This document shows positions 1 to 8,763 of a stretch of 64,000 nt of DNA, one piece after another (the stretch's first letter is position 1; each line of letters starts with the position of its first letter). The notes under the pieces were generated by a model, which ran no database searches, was not told the DNA's origin, and saw only the letters and a list, made by a program, of their open reading frames with translations. The DNA comes from Mesorhizobium wenxiniae (GTDB taxonomy: Bacteria; Pseudomonadota; Alphaproteobacteria; Rhizobiales; Rhizobiaceae), in NCBI RefSeq assembly GCF_002284535.1, contig NZ_NPKH01000014.1, positions 248,001 through 312,000 of the forward strand. The letters run 5' to 3'. Position numbers and translations under genes: made by a program.

Positions 1-1
1 G

Positions 2-1249
2 CGTCTTGTCGACCGGCTCAATCTCGACCACGGGCTGCTGCCGATCTTCGTGCTGACGCTGTCGCTGATGGTGTTCGCCGCCGCCGGCGCCATTGGCGGC
101 TCCGGTTTTCTGGCGGTCTATATTGCCGGCCTTATTGCCGGCAATTCCGACATTCGCGCCGTCACCATCCTCAAGCGCTTCCAGGACGGCATGTCGTGGC
201 TGGCACAGATCATCATGTTCCTGGTCCTCGGCCTGTTCGCGACGCCCTCGCAATTTCCGGCGATCCTGCTGCCGGCGGTGCTGCTGGGCCTGTTCCTGAT
301 ATTCGTGGCGCGGCCAATCGCCGTCTGGCTCTGCCTGATGCCGTTCCGTCTGCCGCGCCCGGAAGTCGCCTTCGTCTCATGGGTGGGTCTGCGTGGCGCC
401 GTGTCGATCCTGCTCGCCATCACGCCGCTGCTTGGCGGGCTTGAGAACGGCCGTCTCATCTTCAACACCGCCTTCATCGTCGTGCTGGTGTCGCTGGTCA
501 TCCAGGGATGGACCGTCGGACCGCTGGCACGCCGCCTCGGCCTGATCGTGCCGGCCCGCCTAGGCCCGTTGGACAAGGTCGAACTCGAATTGCCGGGCTC
601 CGCCCACCACGAGCTTCTCGCCTATCGCGTAGCACCCGGCAGCCCGGTGGCGCGCGGCGAGCGCATTCCGCGCTGGGCGCGGCCGTCGCTGGTGCTGCGC
701 GACGGGCGCTCGATGCGCTTCCAGGACATGGGCAGGCTCGCCGCCGGCGACCATGTCTACATTTTCGTGCCGGATCGCTATCCAGCCCTGCTCGACAAGC
801 TGTTCGCCAGCCGGGCCGTGGTCGATCCCGAGGACGCGGACTTCTTCGGCGCCTTCGCCGTCGATCCGGCGCGCTCCGCTGCGGAACTTGAAGCCGCTTA
901 CGCCCCGGGCCTGACCGAGGAGGAACGCAAGCTGACCGTCGGCGACCTGGTGACGGAGCGGCTCGGCGGTCATGCCGAATATGCCGACCGCGTGCTGATT
1001 GGTCCGATCGAGCTGATCGTCCGCGATGTCGACGACAAAGGCAAGATCACTGGCCTCGGTCTTTCCCTCGAGCCGACCGCGCCGGTGGCACGGGTGCCGG
1101 TGTTCCTGAGTGCTGGCGAGATCGCCGACCGCGTCGCTGGCTTTGTGCGCAATTGGCGCAAGCGGATCAAAAAGCAGAGTGCCGAGGCGCCGGACGACGC
1201 AGAACGGTCTCCACAGCCGGTGGTGGAAAGGGCAACCGACGAGGGCTAA
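2..1249 (+). CDS. K+/H+ antiporter, CvrA/NhaP2 type (5' end cut off by window)
   Basis: Inner-membrane cation/proton antiporter; 415 residues are visible and the reading frame is open to the window edge, so the N-terminus lies outside. The visible part begins in the last third of the Na+/H+ exchanger membrane domain: several hydrophobic helices and the typical GLRGAVSILLA segment (about visible residue 120). A TrkA-C-like regulatory domain follows (about 195-270), then a CorC/HlyC-type C-terminal domain (about 275-365) and a charged tail. This domain order is that of the CvrA/NhaP2 subfamily of potassium/proton antiporters. Exact ion specificity is inferred from the family. The gene stands 109 bp upstream of pgk on the same strand. 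Confidence 0.9.
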   Translation, partial: RLVDRLNLDHGLLPIFVLTLSLMVFAAAGAIGGSGFLAVYIAGLIAGNSDIRAVTILKRFQDGMSWLAQIIMFLVLGLFATPSQFPAILLPAVLLGLFLIFVARPIAVWLCLMPFRLPRPEVAFVSWVGLRGAVSILLAITPLLGGLENGRLIFNTAFIVVLVSLVIQGWTVGPLARRLGLIVPARLGPLDKVELELPGSAHHELLAYRVAPGSPVARGERIPRWARPSLVLRDGRSMRFQDMGRLAAGDHVYIFVPDRYPALLDKLFASRAVVDPEDADFFGAFAVDPARSAAELEAAYAPGLTEEERKLTVGDLVTERLGGHAEYADRVLIGPIELIVRDVDDKGKITGLGLSLEPTAPVARVPVFLSAGEIADRVAGFVRNWRKRIKKQSAEAPDDAERSPQPVVERATDEG

Positions 1250-1358
1250 CTGCTCCCGACACATGCCGTGTCATATTTTCCGCGTAGCACCATTGCAGGT
1301 CTTGCATCGTCGTTGATGCGGGGTAAGGTCCCGGCGATTTCTCGCGAAAGGGAACAGC

Positions 1359-2555
1359 ATGGCCGACTTCAAGACACTGGACGACATCGGCAACATCGAC
1401 GGCAAGCGTGTGCTGGTGCGCGTCGACCTCAACGTTCCCGTCGCCGACGGTAAGGTGACCGACGCCACCCGCATCGAGCGCATCGCGCCGACCATCATCG
1501 AGCTTTCCGGCAAGGGCGCCAAGGTCATCCTGCTTGCCCATTTCGGCCGGCCCAAGGATGGACCGTCGCCCGAATTCTCGCTTGAGCCGATCGCCAAGGC
1601 GAGCGCGAAGGTGCTTGGCTGCCCTGTCGGCTTCGCGCCGGATTGCATCGGCGACGCAGCGGCAAGCGCCGTCGCCGCCATGAACAACGGCGACGTGCTG
1701 CTGCTCGAAAACACCCGCTTCTACAAGGGCGAGGAGAAGAACGACGCGGCCTTCACCGAAAAGCTCGCCGCCAATGGCGACATCTTCGTCAACGACGCCT
1801 TTTCCGCCGCCCACCGCGCCCATTCGTCGACGGAGGGGCTTGCACACCTGCTGCCGGCCTTCGCCGGCCGTACCATGCAGGCCGAACTCGACGCGCTGGA
1901 AAAGGGCCTCGGCAATCCCGTCCGCCCTGTCGTCGCCATCGTCGGCGGCGCCAAGGTGTCGAGCAAGATCGACCTCCTGATGAATCTGGTGAAGAAGGTC
2001 GACGCGCTGGTCATCGGCGGCGGCATGGCCAACACCTTTCTCGCCGCGCGCGGCACCGATGTCGGAAAATCGCTGTGCGAGCATGATCTCGCTGGGACCG
2101 CCAAGCAGATCATGATCGAGGCGGCCGAAGCCGGCTGCGCCGTCATCCTGCCGGTCGACGGTGTCGTCGCCGGGGAATTCAAGGCGGGCGCCGCCAGCGA
2201 AACCGTCGCCATATCAGAAGTGCCGGCCGATCGGATGATCCTCGACGTCGGCGAAAAGACCGTGAAGACCGTTGCCGACTGGATCGACCGCGCTGCGACG
2301 CTGGTCTGGAACGGTCCGCTCGGCGCCTTCGAGATCGAACCGTTCGACCAGGCGACGGTGGCGGCAGCCAAGCACGCCGCGGCCCGCACCAAGGCCGGCA
2401 AACTGGTCTCGGTGGCTGGCGGCGGCGACACGGTGGCAGCACTCAACCATGCCGGCGTCGCCGACGACTTCACCTATGTCTCGACCGCCGGCGGCGCCTT
2501 TCTGGAATGGATGGAAGGCAAGCCGCTGCCCGGAGTCGATGTGCTGAAGCGCTGA
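1359..2555 (+). CDS. pgk: Phosphoglycerate kinase
   Basis: Cytosolic kinase interconverting 1,3-bisphosphoglycerate and 3-phosphoglycerate in glycolysis/gluconeogenesis. At 398 residues it is full length. Substrate-site motifs are present: RVDLNVP (21-27), LLAHFGRP (58-65) and [13 protein letters not shown] (145-157). Nucleotide-side motifs are GGAKVSSK (196-203), GGGMANTF (220-227), WNGPLGAFE (317-325) and GGGDT (354-358). The start is preceded by a GAAAGGGAACAGC Shine-Dalgarno region. It is followed 138 bp later by the class I aldolase, forming a small central-carbon cluster; the 138-bp gap may hold a separate promoter. Confidence 0.98.
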   Translation: MADFKTLDDIGNIDGKRVLVRVDLNVPVADGKVTDATRIERIAPTIIELSGKGAKVILLAHFGRPKDGPSPEFSLEPIAKASAKVLGCPVGFAPDCIGDAAASAVAAMNNGDVLLLENTRFYKGEEKNDAAFTEKLAANGDIFVNDAFSAAHRAHSSTEGLAHLLPAFAGRTMQAELDALEKGLGNPVRPVVAIVGGAKVSSKIDLLMNLVKKVDALVIGGGMANTFLAARGTDVGKSLCEHDLAGTAKQIMIEAAEAGCAVILPVDGVVAGEFKAGAASETVAISEVPADRMILDVGEKTVKTVADWIDRAATLVWNGPLGAFEIEPFDQATVAAAKHAAARTKAGKLVSVAGGGDTVAALNHAGVADDFTYVSTAGGAFLEWMEGKPLPGVDVLKR

Positions 2556-2693
2556 GGCCCTGGGACGACAGGCGAACGAGGGGCGTTTGCGCGTTTCAAT
2601 CGATTCGAGCTTTCCGCTTGGAATGGTTCGACTTGAACCTGCCTTGCTCTAGTGGTCTGCTAGGTTGGAACAAACGGTTCAGGAGGATGCACA

Positions 2694-3719
2694 ATGAGCG
2701 AACGTCTCGAGGACATTGCCGCCGCGATGGTGGCCGACGGCAAGGGTCTTTTGGCCGCCGACGAAAGCTCCGGCACCATCAAGAAGCGCTTCGACGTGAT
2801 CGGCATCGAATCGACCGCCGACAGCCGCCGCGACTATCGCGAGATGATGTTCCGCGCCAAGGAGGCGATGACCAGATACATCTCCGGCGTCATTCTCTAC
2901 GACGAGACTATCCGCCAGAAGGCCGCCGACGGCACGCCGCTGGTCGACATCATCAAGGCGACCGGCGCCATTCCAGGCATCAAGGTCGATGCCGGCGCCA
3001 AGCCTCTCGCCGGTTTCCCTGGCGACACGATCACCGAAGGCCTCGACGGCCTGCGCGAGCGGCTCACCGACTATTACAAGCTCGGCGCCCGTTTCGCCAA
3101 ATGGCGTGCGGTGATCGACATCGACGTCGCCAAGGGCGTGCCTTCAGCCACGTCGATCGGTTCGAATGCGCATGCGCTCGCCCGCTATGCAGCGCTTTGC
3201 CAGGAGGCCGGCATCGTGCCGATCGTCGAGCCGGAGGTGCTGATGGATGGCGCCCATGACATCGGCACCTGCTACGAGATCAGCAAGGCAACGCTGACGA
3301 AACTCTACACCGAGCTCTACGCGGCCCGCGTCGTCCTCGAAGGCACCATCTTGAAGCCGAACATGGTTCTCGCCGGCAAGAAGTCGGGCAAGACCAGCAG
3401 CCCCGAGGAAGTCGCCGAAAAGACTATAAGACTGTTCCGCGAAACGGTGCCGGCCGCAATCGGTGGCATCGCCTTTCTCTCGGGCGGGCAATCGGACGAG
3501 GAGGCGACCGCCAACCTCAATGCCATCAATGCCATCGGCCCGCATCCATGGAAGCTGACCTTTTCCTATGGCCGCGCCTTGCAGGCGGCGCCACAGAAGG
3601 CCTGGAGCGGCAAGGCGGCCAACATTGCCGCTGCCCAGGCCGCCTTCGTCCACCGCGCCCACATGAACCATTTGGCCGCACTTGGAAAATGGCAGCCGGA
3701 ACTGGAACAGGCCGCCTGA
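2694..3719 (+). CDS. Fructose-bisphosphate aldolase, class I
   Basis: Schiff-base (metal-independent) aldolase splitting fructose 1,6-bisphosphate into dihydroxyacetone phosphate and glyceraldehyde 3-phosphate. It has 341 residues, the normal length for the eukaryote-like class I family. Family signatures visible are LLAADESSGT (19-28), KWR (136-138), the Schiff-base lysine region EGTILKPNMV (Lys211) and FLSGGQSDEEAT (261-272). A strong ribosome site (AGGAGG, 6 bp from the ATG) fixes the start. Its position after pgk matches the rhizobial arrangement. A perfect hairpin lies 24 bp past the stop. Confidence 0.97.
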   Translation: MSERLEDIAAAMVADGKGLLAADESSGTIKKRFDVIGIESTADSRRDYREMMFRAKEAMTRYISGVILYDETIRQKAADGTPLVDIIKATGAIPGIKVDAGAKPLAGFPGDTITEGLDGLRERLTDYYKLGARFAKWRAVIDIDVAKGVPSATSIGSNAHALARYAALCQEAGIVPIVEPEVLMDGAHDIGTCYEISKATLTKLYTELYAARVVLEGTILKPNMVLAGKKSGKTSSPEEVAEKTIRLFRETVPAAIGGIAFLSGGQSDEEATANLNAINAIGPHPWKLTFSYGRALQAAPQKAWSGKAANIAAAQAAFVHRAHMNHLAALGKWQPELEQAA

Positions 3720-3743
3720 CCGGTTTTTTTTCTGCCTTCGTCC

Positions 3744-3768
3744 GAACCCGGGCCATGTGCCCGGGTTC
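3744..3768. terminator. Perfect 10-bp stem hairpin downstream of aldolase gene
   Basis: GAACCCGGGC, loop CATGT, GCCCGGGTTC: a perfect, GC-rich stem directly after the aldolase stop codon. A run of eight T precedes the hairpin on the + strand instead of following it, so this is not a textbook intrinsic terminator for the aldolase. It may protect the mRNA 3' end or act as a weak terminator. Only the structure is certain. Confidence 0.5.
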
Positions 3769-3848
3769 AATTATGCTCCAAGAAACCGAGGGCCGTGTCG
3801 GCTTGCGTTGAGCCCAAACGTCCTTGGGGCTCAAAGAGGAGCAGACTC

Positions 3849-4589
3849 ATGCCAAACAACAAGATCGTTTCACGGGAAGACTGGTTCCAGGCGCACAAGG
3901 CGCATCTGGCCCGCGAGAAGGAATTGACGCGATTTCGCGACCGCATCGCTGCCGAACGGCGGGAATTGCCCTGGCTGAAGATCCGGAAGGACTATGTCTT
4001 CGAGACCGAACAGGGCCCGAAGAAACTGGCCGGCCTATTCGGAGGCGCAAGCCAGCTGATCGTCTACCACTTTATGTTCGGGCCGGGCGCCGATTATCGT
4101 TGCGAAGGGTGTTCCTTCCTTGCCGACCATATCGACGGCGCCAACCAGCACCTCAAGCACCACGATGTGTCGCTGGTCGTGATCTCGCGGGCGCCGTTGG
4201 CCGAATTTCTGCCCTACAAACAGCGCATGGGGTGGAAATTCGACTGGGTGTCGTCCTACGCGTCGGACTTCAACTTCGACATGCAAGTTTCCTTCACCGA
4301 CAAACAGATCCAATCAGGCGACACGACCTACAATTTCGAGCAGCGCGCGCTGAAATCGAAGGACCTTCCCGGCATCAGCGTGTTCTACAGGGATGAGAAC
4401 GGCGACATCTTCCTGACCTTCATGTCGCGCTCCAGGGGCGGCGATCCGCTGATCGGCGCTTATCACTATCTCGACCTGACGCCGAAAGGCCGCAACGAGA
4501 CAGGTCCCTACCACAGCCTGATGGACTGGGTGCGGCTGCACGATGAATACGCAGACAGGCACGAGATGCAGGACGCCTGTTACCATTGA
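3849..4589 (+). CDS. DUF899 family thioredoxin-like protein
   Basis: Member of the DUF899 family, thioredoxin-fold-like proteins common in rhizobia whose substrate is not established. It has 246 residues from the ATG at 3849, chosen because GAGGAG lies just upstream; an in-frame GTG 54 bp earlier lacks such a site. Visible hallmarks are the N-terminal SREDWFQAH segment, a hydrophobic strand SQLIVYHFMFGP (68-79), a CEGC pair (Cys85/Cys88) at the place of a redox CxxC motif, and the C-terminal FLTFMSRSRG plus Y-H-Y-L-D-L-T-P segment. A redox role is inference from the CxxC and fold. Confidence 0.85.
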   Translation: MPNNKIVSREDWFQAHKAHLAREKELTRFRDRIAAERRELPWLKIRKDYVFETEQGPKKLAGLFGGASQLIVYHFMFGPGADYRCEGCSFLADHIDGANQHLKHHDVSLVVISRAPLAEFLPYKQRMGWKFDWVSSYASDFNFDMQVSFTDKQIQSGDTTYNFEQRALKSKDLPGISVFYRDENGDIFLTFMSRSRGGDPLIGAYHYLDLTPKGRNETGPYHSLMDWVRLHDEYADRHEMQDACYH

Positions 4590-4687
4590 CGACGGGCAGC
4601 CGACGCAAGATCTTTCGCCTTTGGCCCGATATGCGCTAAGTGCTGCTCGCCACGCCTTTAACGGACTTTCCCCATTAACGGTTTGCG

Positions 4688-5419
4688 ATGCAGCGCTTTC
4701 TTGCCCTCCTCACCTGGCTCGCCTTTCCAGTCTATGTCTGGCAGGGACTCGGCGTGCGCCGCCGCACCACCCGCATGCTGCCGGCGCAAGGTCCGGTCAT
4801 GCACGAGATATCAGGCCAGGCGCCAACGATCTCGCTTCTGATGCTTGGCGATTCTTCCGCCGCTTCGGTCGGCATCGGCAATTCCGAATACGGGTTGGCC
4901 GCGCAACTGGCCGAGCTGATCTCGCAACGCACTGGCCGTGCGGTGCGCTGGCGGGCAGCCGGCTTCAACTCGGCGACCTCAGGCCAGATCCGCGACCATG
5001 TGCTGCCCAATCTGTCGGCTGATCCTTGGACGCATATCGTGCTCGCCATCGGCACCAACGACACCAAGAACTTTCACTCGGTGCCACGCTTCAAAAGCGA
5101 TTTTGGCGGCCTGCTCTACGCGCTGCGAGCCAAATGGCCTGAGGCGCGCGTGGTGTGGTCGCCGGTGCTGGAATTCACCCGGGCGCCGGCAATGCCGCCG
5201 CTGCTTGGAACGATCCTGGAGATCCGCGCCGCCGAGATGAACCGGATGGGCGAGCGCCTCTGCCTCGAACGCGGCGCAGTGCCGGCGCCGCGCCTGCCGA
5301 TCACCGATGCCGAAGCCGGTTTTGCCTCCGACGGATTTCATGCCTCGGAAGCCGGCTACCGGGCCTGGGCGGAACATCTCGTCGACCTGGTGCTGGCCAA
5401 CGAACCACGCGTAGCGTAG
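4688..5419 (+). CDS. SGNH/GDSL-type hydrolase
   Basis: Probable esterase or acyl hydrolase of the SGNH fold, 243 residues. Catalytic blocks are recognisable: GDSSA (Ser56, block I), GTND (122-125, Asn124, block III) and DGFH (Asp215/His218, block V). The first 20 residues form a hydrophobic helix with few charges, likely a membrane anchor or uncleaved signal, so the enzyme probably faces the periplasm. It lies 98 bp after the DUF899 gene. The natural substrate is unknown. Confidence 0.85.
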   Translation: MQRFLALLTWLAFPVYVWQGLGVRRRTTRMLPAQGPVMHEISGQAPTISLLMLGDSSAASVGIGNSEYGLAAQLAELISQRTGRAVRWRAAGFNSATSGQIRDHVLPNLSADPWTHIVLAIGTNDTKNFHSVPRFKSDFGGLLYALRAKWPEARVVWSPVLEFTRAPAMPPLLGTILEIRAAEMNRMGERLCLERGAVPAPRLPITDAEAGFASDGFHASEAGYRAWAEHLVDLVLANEPRVA

Positions 5420-5433
5420 CGGGGCCGCCAGCT

Positions 5434-5595
5434 CTACGTCCAATGCCCCAGCGCCGCTGTTACCGAAATCGCCGCCATCGCCAGCACCGCCAGCTTCCAG
5501 AAATCGCTGCGCCGCTTCAGCCCCGGCCAGCCGAGCGGCTTGATCAGCTGGATGACCATCATGGCAATGATAACGAGCGCGAGAAGTTTCGACAT
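5434..5595 (-). CDS. Small hydrophobic protein (53 aa)
   Basis: A 53-residue reading frame, MSKLLALVIIAMMVIQLIKP at its start and GHWT at its end. It has two hydrophobic stretches (about 2-18 and 34-51) separated by a basic turn (GLKRRSDFWK), as expected for a two-helix inner-membrane protein. It is convergent with the SGNH hydrolase gene, 14 bp away. The protein-like composition and clean hydrophobic pattern argue for a real gene. I do not know the family and assign no function. Confidence 0.6.
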   Translation of the reverse strand: MSKLLALVIIAMMVIQLIKPLGWPGLKRRSDFWKLAVLAMAAISVTAALGHWT

Positions 5596-5619
5596 GCCGC
5601 TTTTGACTAGCGTATCGGC

Positions 5620-5713
5620 CCGAAAATCGAAATCGATTTTCGGAAAGCACGAGGCGTAGATTCAAAGGTGCCGGAGCGTCCTTTGCGCGTCCAGAAGACG
5701 CGCGGCGCTCTAG
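5620..5713. repeat. Dispersed intergenic repeat, copy A
   Basis: A palindrome CGAAAATCG/CGATTTTCG is followed by a hairpin GCGCGTC/GACGCGC and a closing CGCTCTAG. The same layout recurs at 18146-18220, 25254-25338, 25501-25593 and, more loosely, at 42508-42614. It fills the 178-bp gap between the small membrane protein and VOC dioxygenase genes. Confidence 0.7.
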
Positions 5714-5773
5714 TATCACGGCCGGCTGTCACAGCGCTCCGCTCATGCCAGATCGCCATAACGCTGAGGGGTG

Positions 5774-6727
5774 CTAGGCCAGCGGCTTGAGGCCGGCCTC
5801 GATCGAGGCCCGCTTTGGCTCGAGGAAGGGCGGCAAGGCCAGCCTTTCGCCCAGCGTTTCCAGCGGCTCGTCGGCCGTAAACCCGGGGCCGTCGGTGGCG
5901 ATCTCGAACAATATGCCGTTCGGCTCACGGAAATAGAGCGAACGGAAGTAGTATCGTTCGACTTCACCGCTTGACGGCAGGCGGAATTCGGCCAGCCGTG
6001 CCGTCCATTGATGCAAGGTCTCCCGGTCCGGCGCCCTGAACGCGACGTGGTGGACCGCCCCGGCACCTTGCCGTGCCGGCGCCAGGCCCGGCTGCACCGC
6101 GACATGAAGTTCCGCCGCCGGGCCGCCTTTTCCCATCTCGAAGACATGAACCTGGCCCTGACCATCCGGCGAGGCATAATCCCGCGCCTTGTGCATGTTC
6201 ATCACCCTGGTCAGCACCGCTTCGGTGTTGGTGATGTCGGGAACGCTGATCACGATAGGCCCGAGCCCGCGTATCTGGTGCTCGATTGGGACCGGGCTTT
6301 GAACCCAGGGATGACTCTCCCCCTTGCCGCCATCGCTGACGAGACGCAGGCGCTGGCCTTCTGGGTCTTCGAAATCCAGCGACGGGTAGCCGCCGACATC
6401 GCCGATCTCTCCCGTCGCGACGGTCTCGCCGGACAAGTGCTGCTTCCACCAGGCAAGGCTTTCGGAGCTGGCGACCCTCAGGCTGGTCCGGACGATGCTG
6501 TTGGTGCCGCGCCGTTCGCGTCCGACCGGCCAATCGAAGAAGGTAAGATCGGTGCCAGGCGTCGCCTCTGCGTCGGCATAGAAAAGGTGATAGGCCGACG
6601 TGTCGTCCTGATTGACCGTCTTCTTGACCAGTCGCAGGCCCAAGGTCCTCGTGTAGAAACGAAGGTTTCCGGGCGCATTCGCGGTGATAGCGGTCAGGTG
6701 GTGGATTCCCGTCAGTTGCAGGCCCAT
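5774..6727 (-). CDS. Ring-cleaving-dioxygenase-like VOC protein (MhqO/PcpA family)
   Basis: Two-domain vicinal-oxygen-chelate protein, 317 residues, of the family that includes hydroquinone ring-cleaving dioxygenases (MhqO, PcpA, LinE). Candidate metal ligands are in the expected places: GIHHLT near the N-terminus (His9/His10), GAVHHVAF in the second module and the [11 protein letters not shown] glutamate near the C-terminus. The start has GGGAG 9 bp upstream, and a TATAAA -10-like element lies further up. An Fe(II)-dependent dioxygenase acting on hydroquinones is the family expectation; the substrate is not shown by the sequence. Confidence 0.85.
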   Translation of the reverse strand: MGLQLTGIHHLTAITANAPGNLRFYTRTLGLRLVKKTVNQDDTSAYHLFYADAEATPGTDLTFFDWPVGRERRGTNSIVRTSLRVASSESLAWWKQHLSGETVATGEIGDVGGYPSLDFEDPEGQRLRLVSDGGKGESHPWVQSPVPIEHQIRGLGPIVISVPDITNTEAVLTRVMNMHKARDYASPDGQGQVHVFEMGKGGPAAELHVAVQPGLAPARQGAGAVHHVAFRAPDRETLHQWTARLAEFRLPSSGEVERYYFRSLYFREPNGILFEIATDGPGFTADEPLETLGERLALPPFLEPKRASIEAGLKPLA

Positions 6728-6933
6728 GGTCGTCTCCCTGATTTACGGAAAATTTTTCTCCTTTATATCAGAACGCCGACCCTATCGCAGAAGGATGCGA
6801 ATTCCGACAGTCCGTCGCTGCAAGCTGAACGATCTCGACGCTGATAGCGACCTGCGATGAACAAGCCGGCGTGCCGCGCACCGGCGAGCTCGGGAAGGCA
6901 AAACCGGCAGCATCGGCGAAGGCCATCATTCTA

Positions 6934-6951
6934 CTGACAGACTGCTGTCAG
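6934..6951. promoter_or_regulatory. 18-bp operator-like palindrome, copy 1
   Basis: CTGACAGACTGCTGTCAG: perfect 7-bp arms with a 4-bp spacer. It is followed by GAGGGGTGTGCGATAGTG, which is closely matched after copy 2 at 7850. It sits 45 bp upstream of the DUF1127 peptide start, in promoter position. The regulator is probably the WYL protein encoded at 8764, an inference from proximity. Confidence 0.7.
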
Positions 6952-6996
6952 GAGGGGTGTGCGATAGTGTCTCCATCGAAAGAGAGGAGACCAGCT

Positions 6997-7164
6997 ATGA
7001 ACGGTTTTACCATTCTGCGCAGCGTGCAGCACTATGTCGGCAAGATCAGGACGATGCGCAACGAGATCCGCACCCGGCGTTTCATGAATGGGTTGCCACA
7101 AAGCATCCGCAAGGACATCGGTTGGCCAGATAATTACGAAGGCCGCCACGGCCGCGGCCATTAA
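6997..7164 (+). CDS. DUF1127-like small basic protein (55 aa)
   Basis: 55-residue basic protein ending in the DUF1127-type helix LPQSIRKDIGWPD. DUF1127 proteins in alphaproteobacteria have been tied to RNA and stress-related regulation, but this divergent member has no known role. The ATG at 6997 has GAGAGGAGACCAGCT upstream, which decides the start. The gene is the first downstream of the 18-bp palindrome at 6934 and is followed 86 bp later by the DJ-1 family gene. Confidence 0.8.
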   Translation: MNGFTILRSVQHYVGKIRTMRNEIRTRRFMNGLPQSIRKDIGWPDNYEGRHGRGH

Positions 7165-7250
7165 GGCGATTTTTTTCGCAGCAGCAGTTGGGTGCGGACG
7201 CCACGGCGCCCAGATAAATAGATCCGGCGGACGGAAAGACGGAGCAGGAA

Positions 7251-7853
7251 ATGTCCGAACAGAAAACCATCGGCGTTCTTTTCATCGATCGCTTCGCCGA
7301 CTGGGAATACGGGCTGCTGGCGGCTTCGGCGGTCGAATGGTTCGGCGCACGCGCGGTGTCGCTGACGCCGAACGGAAAGCCGGTGACTTCGGCCAGCGGA
7401 TTTATGGTGACGCCCGACCGTTCCACCGAGGTTGATGAAAACACCGATCTCGACGCTGTGGCCGTCATCGGCTCCGACCAGTGGGTCGATGCCCCGCCTG
7501 ATGTCTCCCGGCTGCTGACAGCAGTCGCAGCGCGTGGCGGCGTGGTCGGCGGCATTTGCGCCGGCACCTTGGCACTGGCACGTGCCGGCTTGTTCGACAA
7601 GGCCAAACACACCAGCAATGGTCGTGACTGGATCAACGAAAAGGAACCGGGTTACCCGGGCGCCCAGAACTATCAGGACGTGCCCTATGCGGTCGCCGAC
7701 GGTCGCATCGTGTCCGCGCCGGGTTCGGCTCCCGGCACGTTCGCTCTTGCCTATTTGAAGACGCTCTATCCGCAGAGAAGCAGCGACGTTGCTGAGATGC
7801 GTATGCTGTTCGCCAAGGAGTACGCTGAAGGGGAATATGCTGAAGCCTCCTGA
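7251..7853 (+). CDS. DJ-1/PfpI family protein
   Basis: Single-domain class I glutamine-amidotransferase-like protein, 200 residues. The nucleophile elbow GGICAGT is complete (Cys103), and an early acidic residue (Glu19 in DWEY) matches the conserved glutamate that tunes the DJ-1 cysteine. Family members act as glyoxalases, deglycation or stress proteins, or proteases; which one applies here cannot be read from sequence. GGAG lies 7-8 bp before the ATG. The second 18-bp palindrome overlaps the end of this gene and drives or controls the next one. Confidence 0.85.
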   Translation: MSEQKTIGVLFIDRFADWEYGLLAASAVEWFGARAVSLTPNGKPVTSASGFMVTPDRSTEVDENTDLDAVAVIGSDQWVDAPPDVSRLLTAVAARGGVVGGICAGTLALARAGLFDKAKHTSNGRDWINEKEPGYPGAQNYQDVPYAVADGRIVSAPGSAPGTFALAYLKTLYPQRSSDVAEMRMLFAKEYAEGEYAEAS

Positions 7854-7867
7854 CAGTATGGTGTCAG
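7850..7867. promoter_or_regulatory. 18-bp operator-like palindrome, copy 2
   Basis: CTGACAGTATGGTGTCAG, identical to copy 1 (6934) at 15 of 18 positions, and followed by GAGCCGCGTGCAATAGTG, again close to copy 1 (shared GTGCrATAGTG). It spans the stop codon of the DJ-1 gene and lies 39 bp before the VOC start. Two copies with conserved flanks mark a local regulon. Confidence 0.7.
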
Positions 7868-7906
7868 GAGCCGCGTGCAATAGTGCGGCAGTATCAGGAG
7901 ACAGAC

Positions 7907-8272
7907 ATGGCCTTCATCCCTGCAAAAGCTTCGGCATGGTTCGAGATTCCTGTCACCGACATGGATCGGGCGCGCGCCTTTTATGGGTCGGTGCTCCAGA
8001 ACGATCTCATTCTGGAGGAGAGCGGCCCGAACCCGATGGCCATGTTCGCCGCCGAGGACCGAACGGCCTCCGGGGACATCTACCCAGGGGAACCCGCGGC
8101 ACCGGGAAATGGCCCGACCATCCATCTGTCGGTTGCCGCACCGATCGAGGACGCCATGGAACGGGTGAGGCAGAACGGCGGGCAGATCGTCTCGCCGGCG
8201 ATCTCCATTCCGGCCGGCACATTCGCTTATTGCCTCGACCCGGACGGCAACAGCTTTGGGCTCTTCGTTTAG
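7907..8272 (+). CDS. VOC family (glyoxalase-like) protein
   Basis: Small single-module vicinal-oxygen-chelate protein, 121 residues, with the usual opening WFEIPVTDMDRARAFYGSVL and closing YCLDPDGNSFGLF. Relatives include glyoxalase-like and antibiotic-resistance proteins; no substrate can be assigned. The ATG at 7907 is preferred over an upstream in-frame GTG because CAGGAG precedes it. It belongs to the palindrome-controlled cluster, and the next gene begins 7 bp after its stop, so the two are co-transcribed. Confidence 0.85.
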   Translation: MAFIPAKASAWFEIPVTDMDRARAFYGSVLQNDLILEESGPNPMAMFAAEDRTASGDIYPGEPAAPGNGPTIHLSVAAPIEDAMERVRQNGGQIVSPAISIPAGTFAYCLDPDGNSFGLFV

Positions 8273-8279
8273 GTGGCGC

Positions 8280-8690
8280 ATGGTAAAGAGCTGGAACGAC
8301 AGGCTGAACACGCCGGGCACCAACGGTATCAAGCCGACGCCGCGCACTGTTGGCGACGTCGTCGAAGGCCAGCCGATGCTGGTGCCGACGGCACGGCAGG
8401 TCGATGATTTCATCCGCTCAATCCCAGAGGGCGTGGACATGGACGTCCGCGCATTGCGCACCGCGCTCGCCATCGAGCACGGTGCCGAAGTGACATGTCC
8501 GGTCACTATCGGCTATCATCTGCGCACTGTTGCCGAGGCCGCCAACGAGGATCTGGAACGCGGCATGACGCTTAGCGACATCGCGCCGTTCTGGCGGGTG
8601 CTGGATGCAAAGACGCCGACAACAGGGAAGTTGTCCTTCGGCGCGGCTTTCGTCGCCGCGCAGCGCAAGCGCGAAGGGCTCGAACCATAA
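8280..8690 (+). CDS. Conserved hypothetical protein, possibly alkyltransferase-like fold
   Basis: 136-residue soluble protein with no membrane segment. The stretch QPMLVPTARQVDDFIRSIP, a central HGAEVTCPVT motif and IAPFWRVLDAKTP recall, from memory, an uncharacterised group annotated as resembling O6-alkylguanine-transferase or Atl proteins. This is a weak assignment, and there is no clear PCHR active site. The start at 8280 (AGGTGG just upstream, overlapping the VOC stop) gives tight translational coupling with the VOC gene. The WYL regulator follows after a palindromic repeat. Confidence 0.65.
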   Translation: MVKSWNDRLNTPGTNGIKPTPRTVGDVVEGQPMLVPTARQVDDFIRSIPEGVDMDVRALRTALAIEHGAEVTCPVTIGYHLRTVAEAANEDLERGMTLSDIAPFWRVLDAKTPTTGKLSFGAAFVAAQRKREGLEP

Positions 8691-8738
8691 TGCATGTCGC
8701 CCAAAAGTGGGAACCGGTTTTGGCAAAACGACATGCAT
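8690..8738. repeat. Intergenic palindromic repeat (49 bp)
   Basis: Perfect 10-bp arms ATGCATGTCG/CGACATGCAT enclose a second nested pairing of CCAAAA with TTTTGG. Elements of this form are common between genes in Rhizobium and Mesorhizobium chromosomes (established from recall). It occupies the space between the hypothetical gene and the WYL regulator. Confidence 0.7.
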
Positions 8739-8763
8739 AGAAACAACACCGAGGGACCATACG

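Noticed and set aside
3744..3768. Hairpin as an ordinary rho-independent terminator of the aldolase gene
   Set aside because: The T-run precedes rather than follows the stem on the + strand; listed only as a hairpin with moderate confidence.
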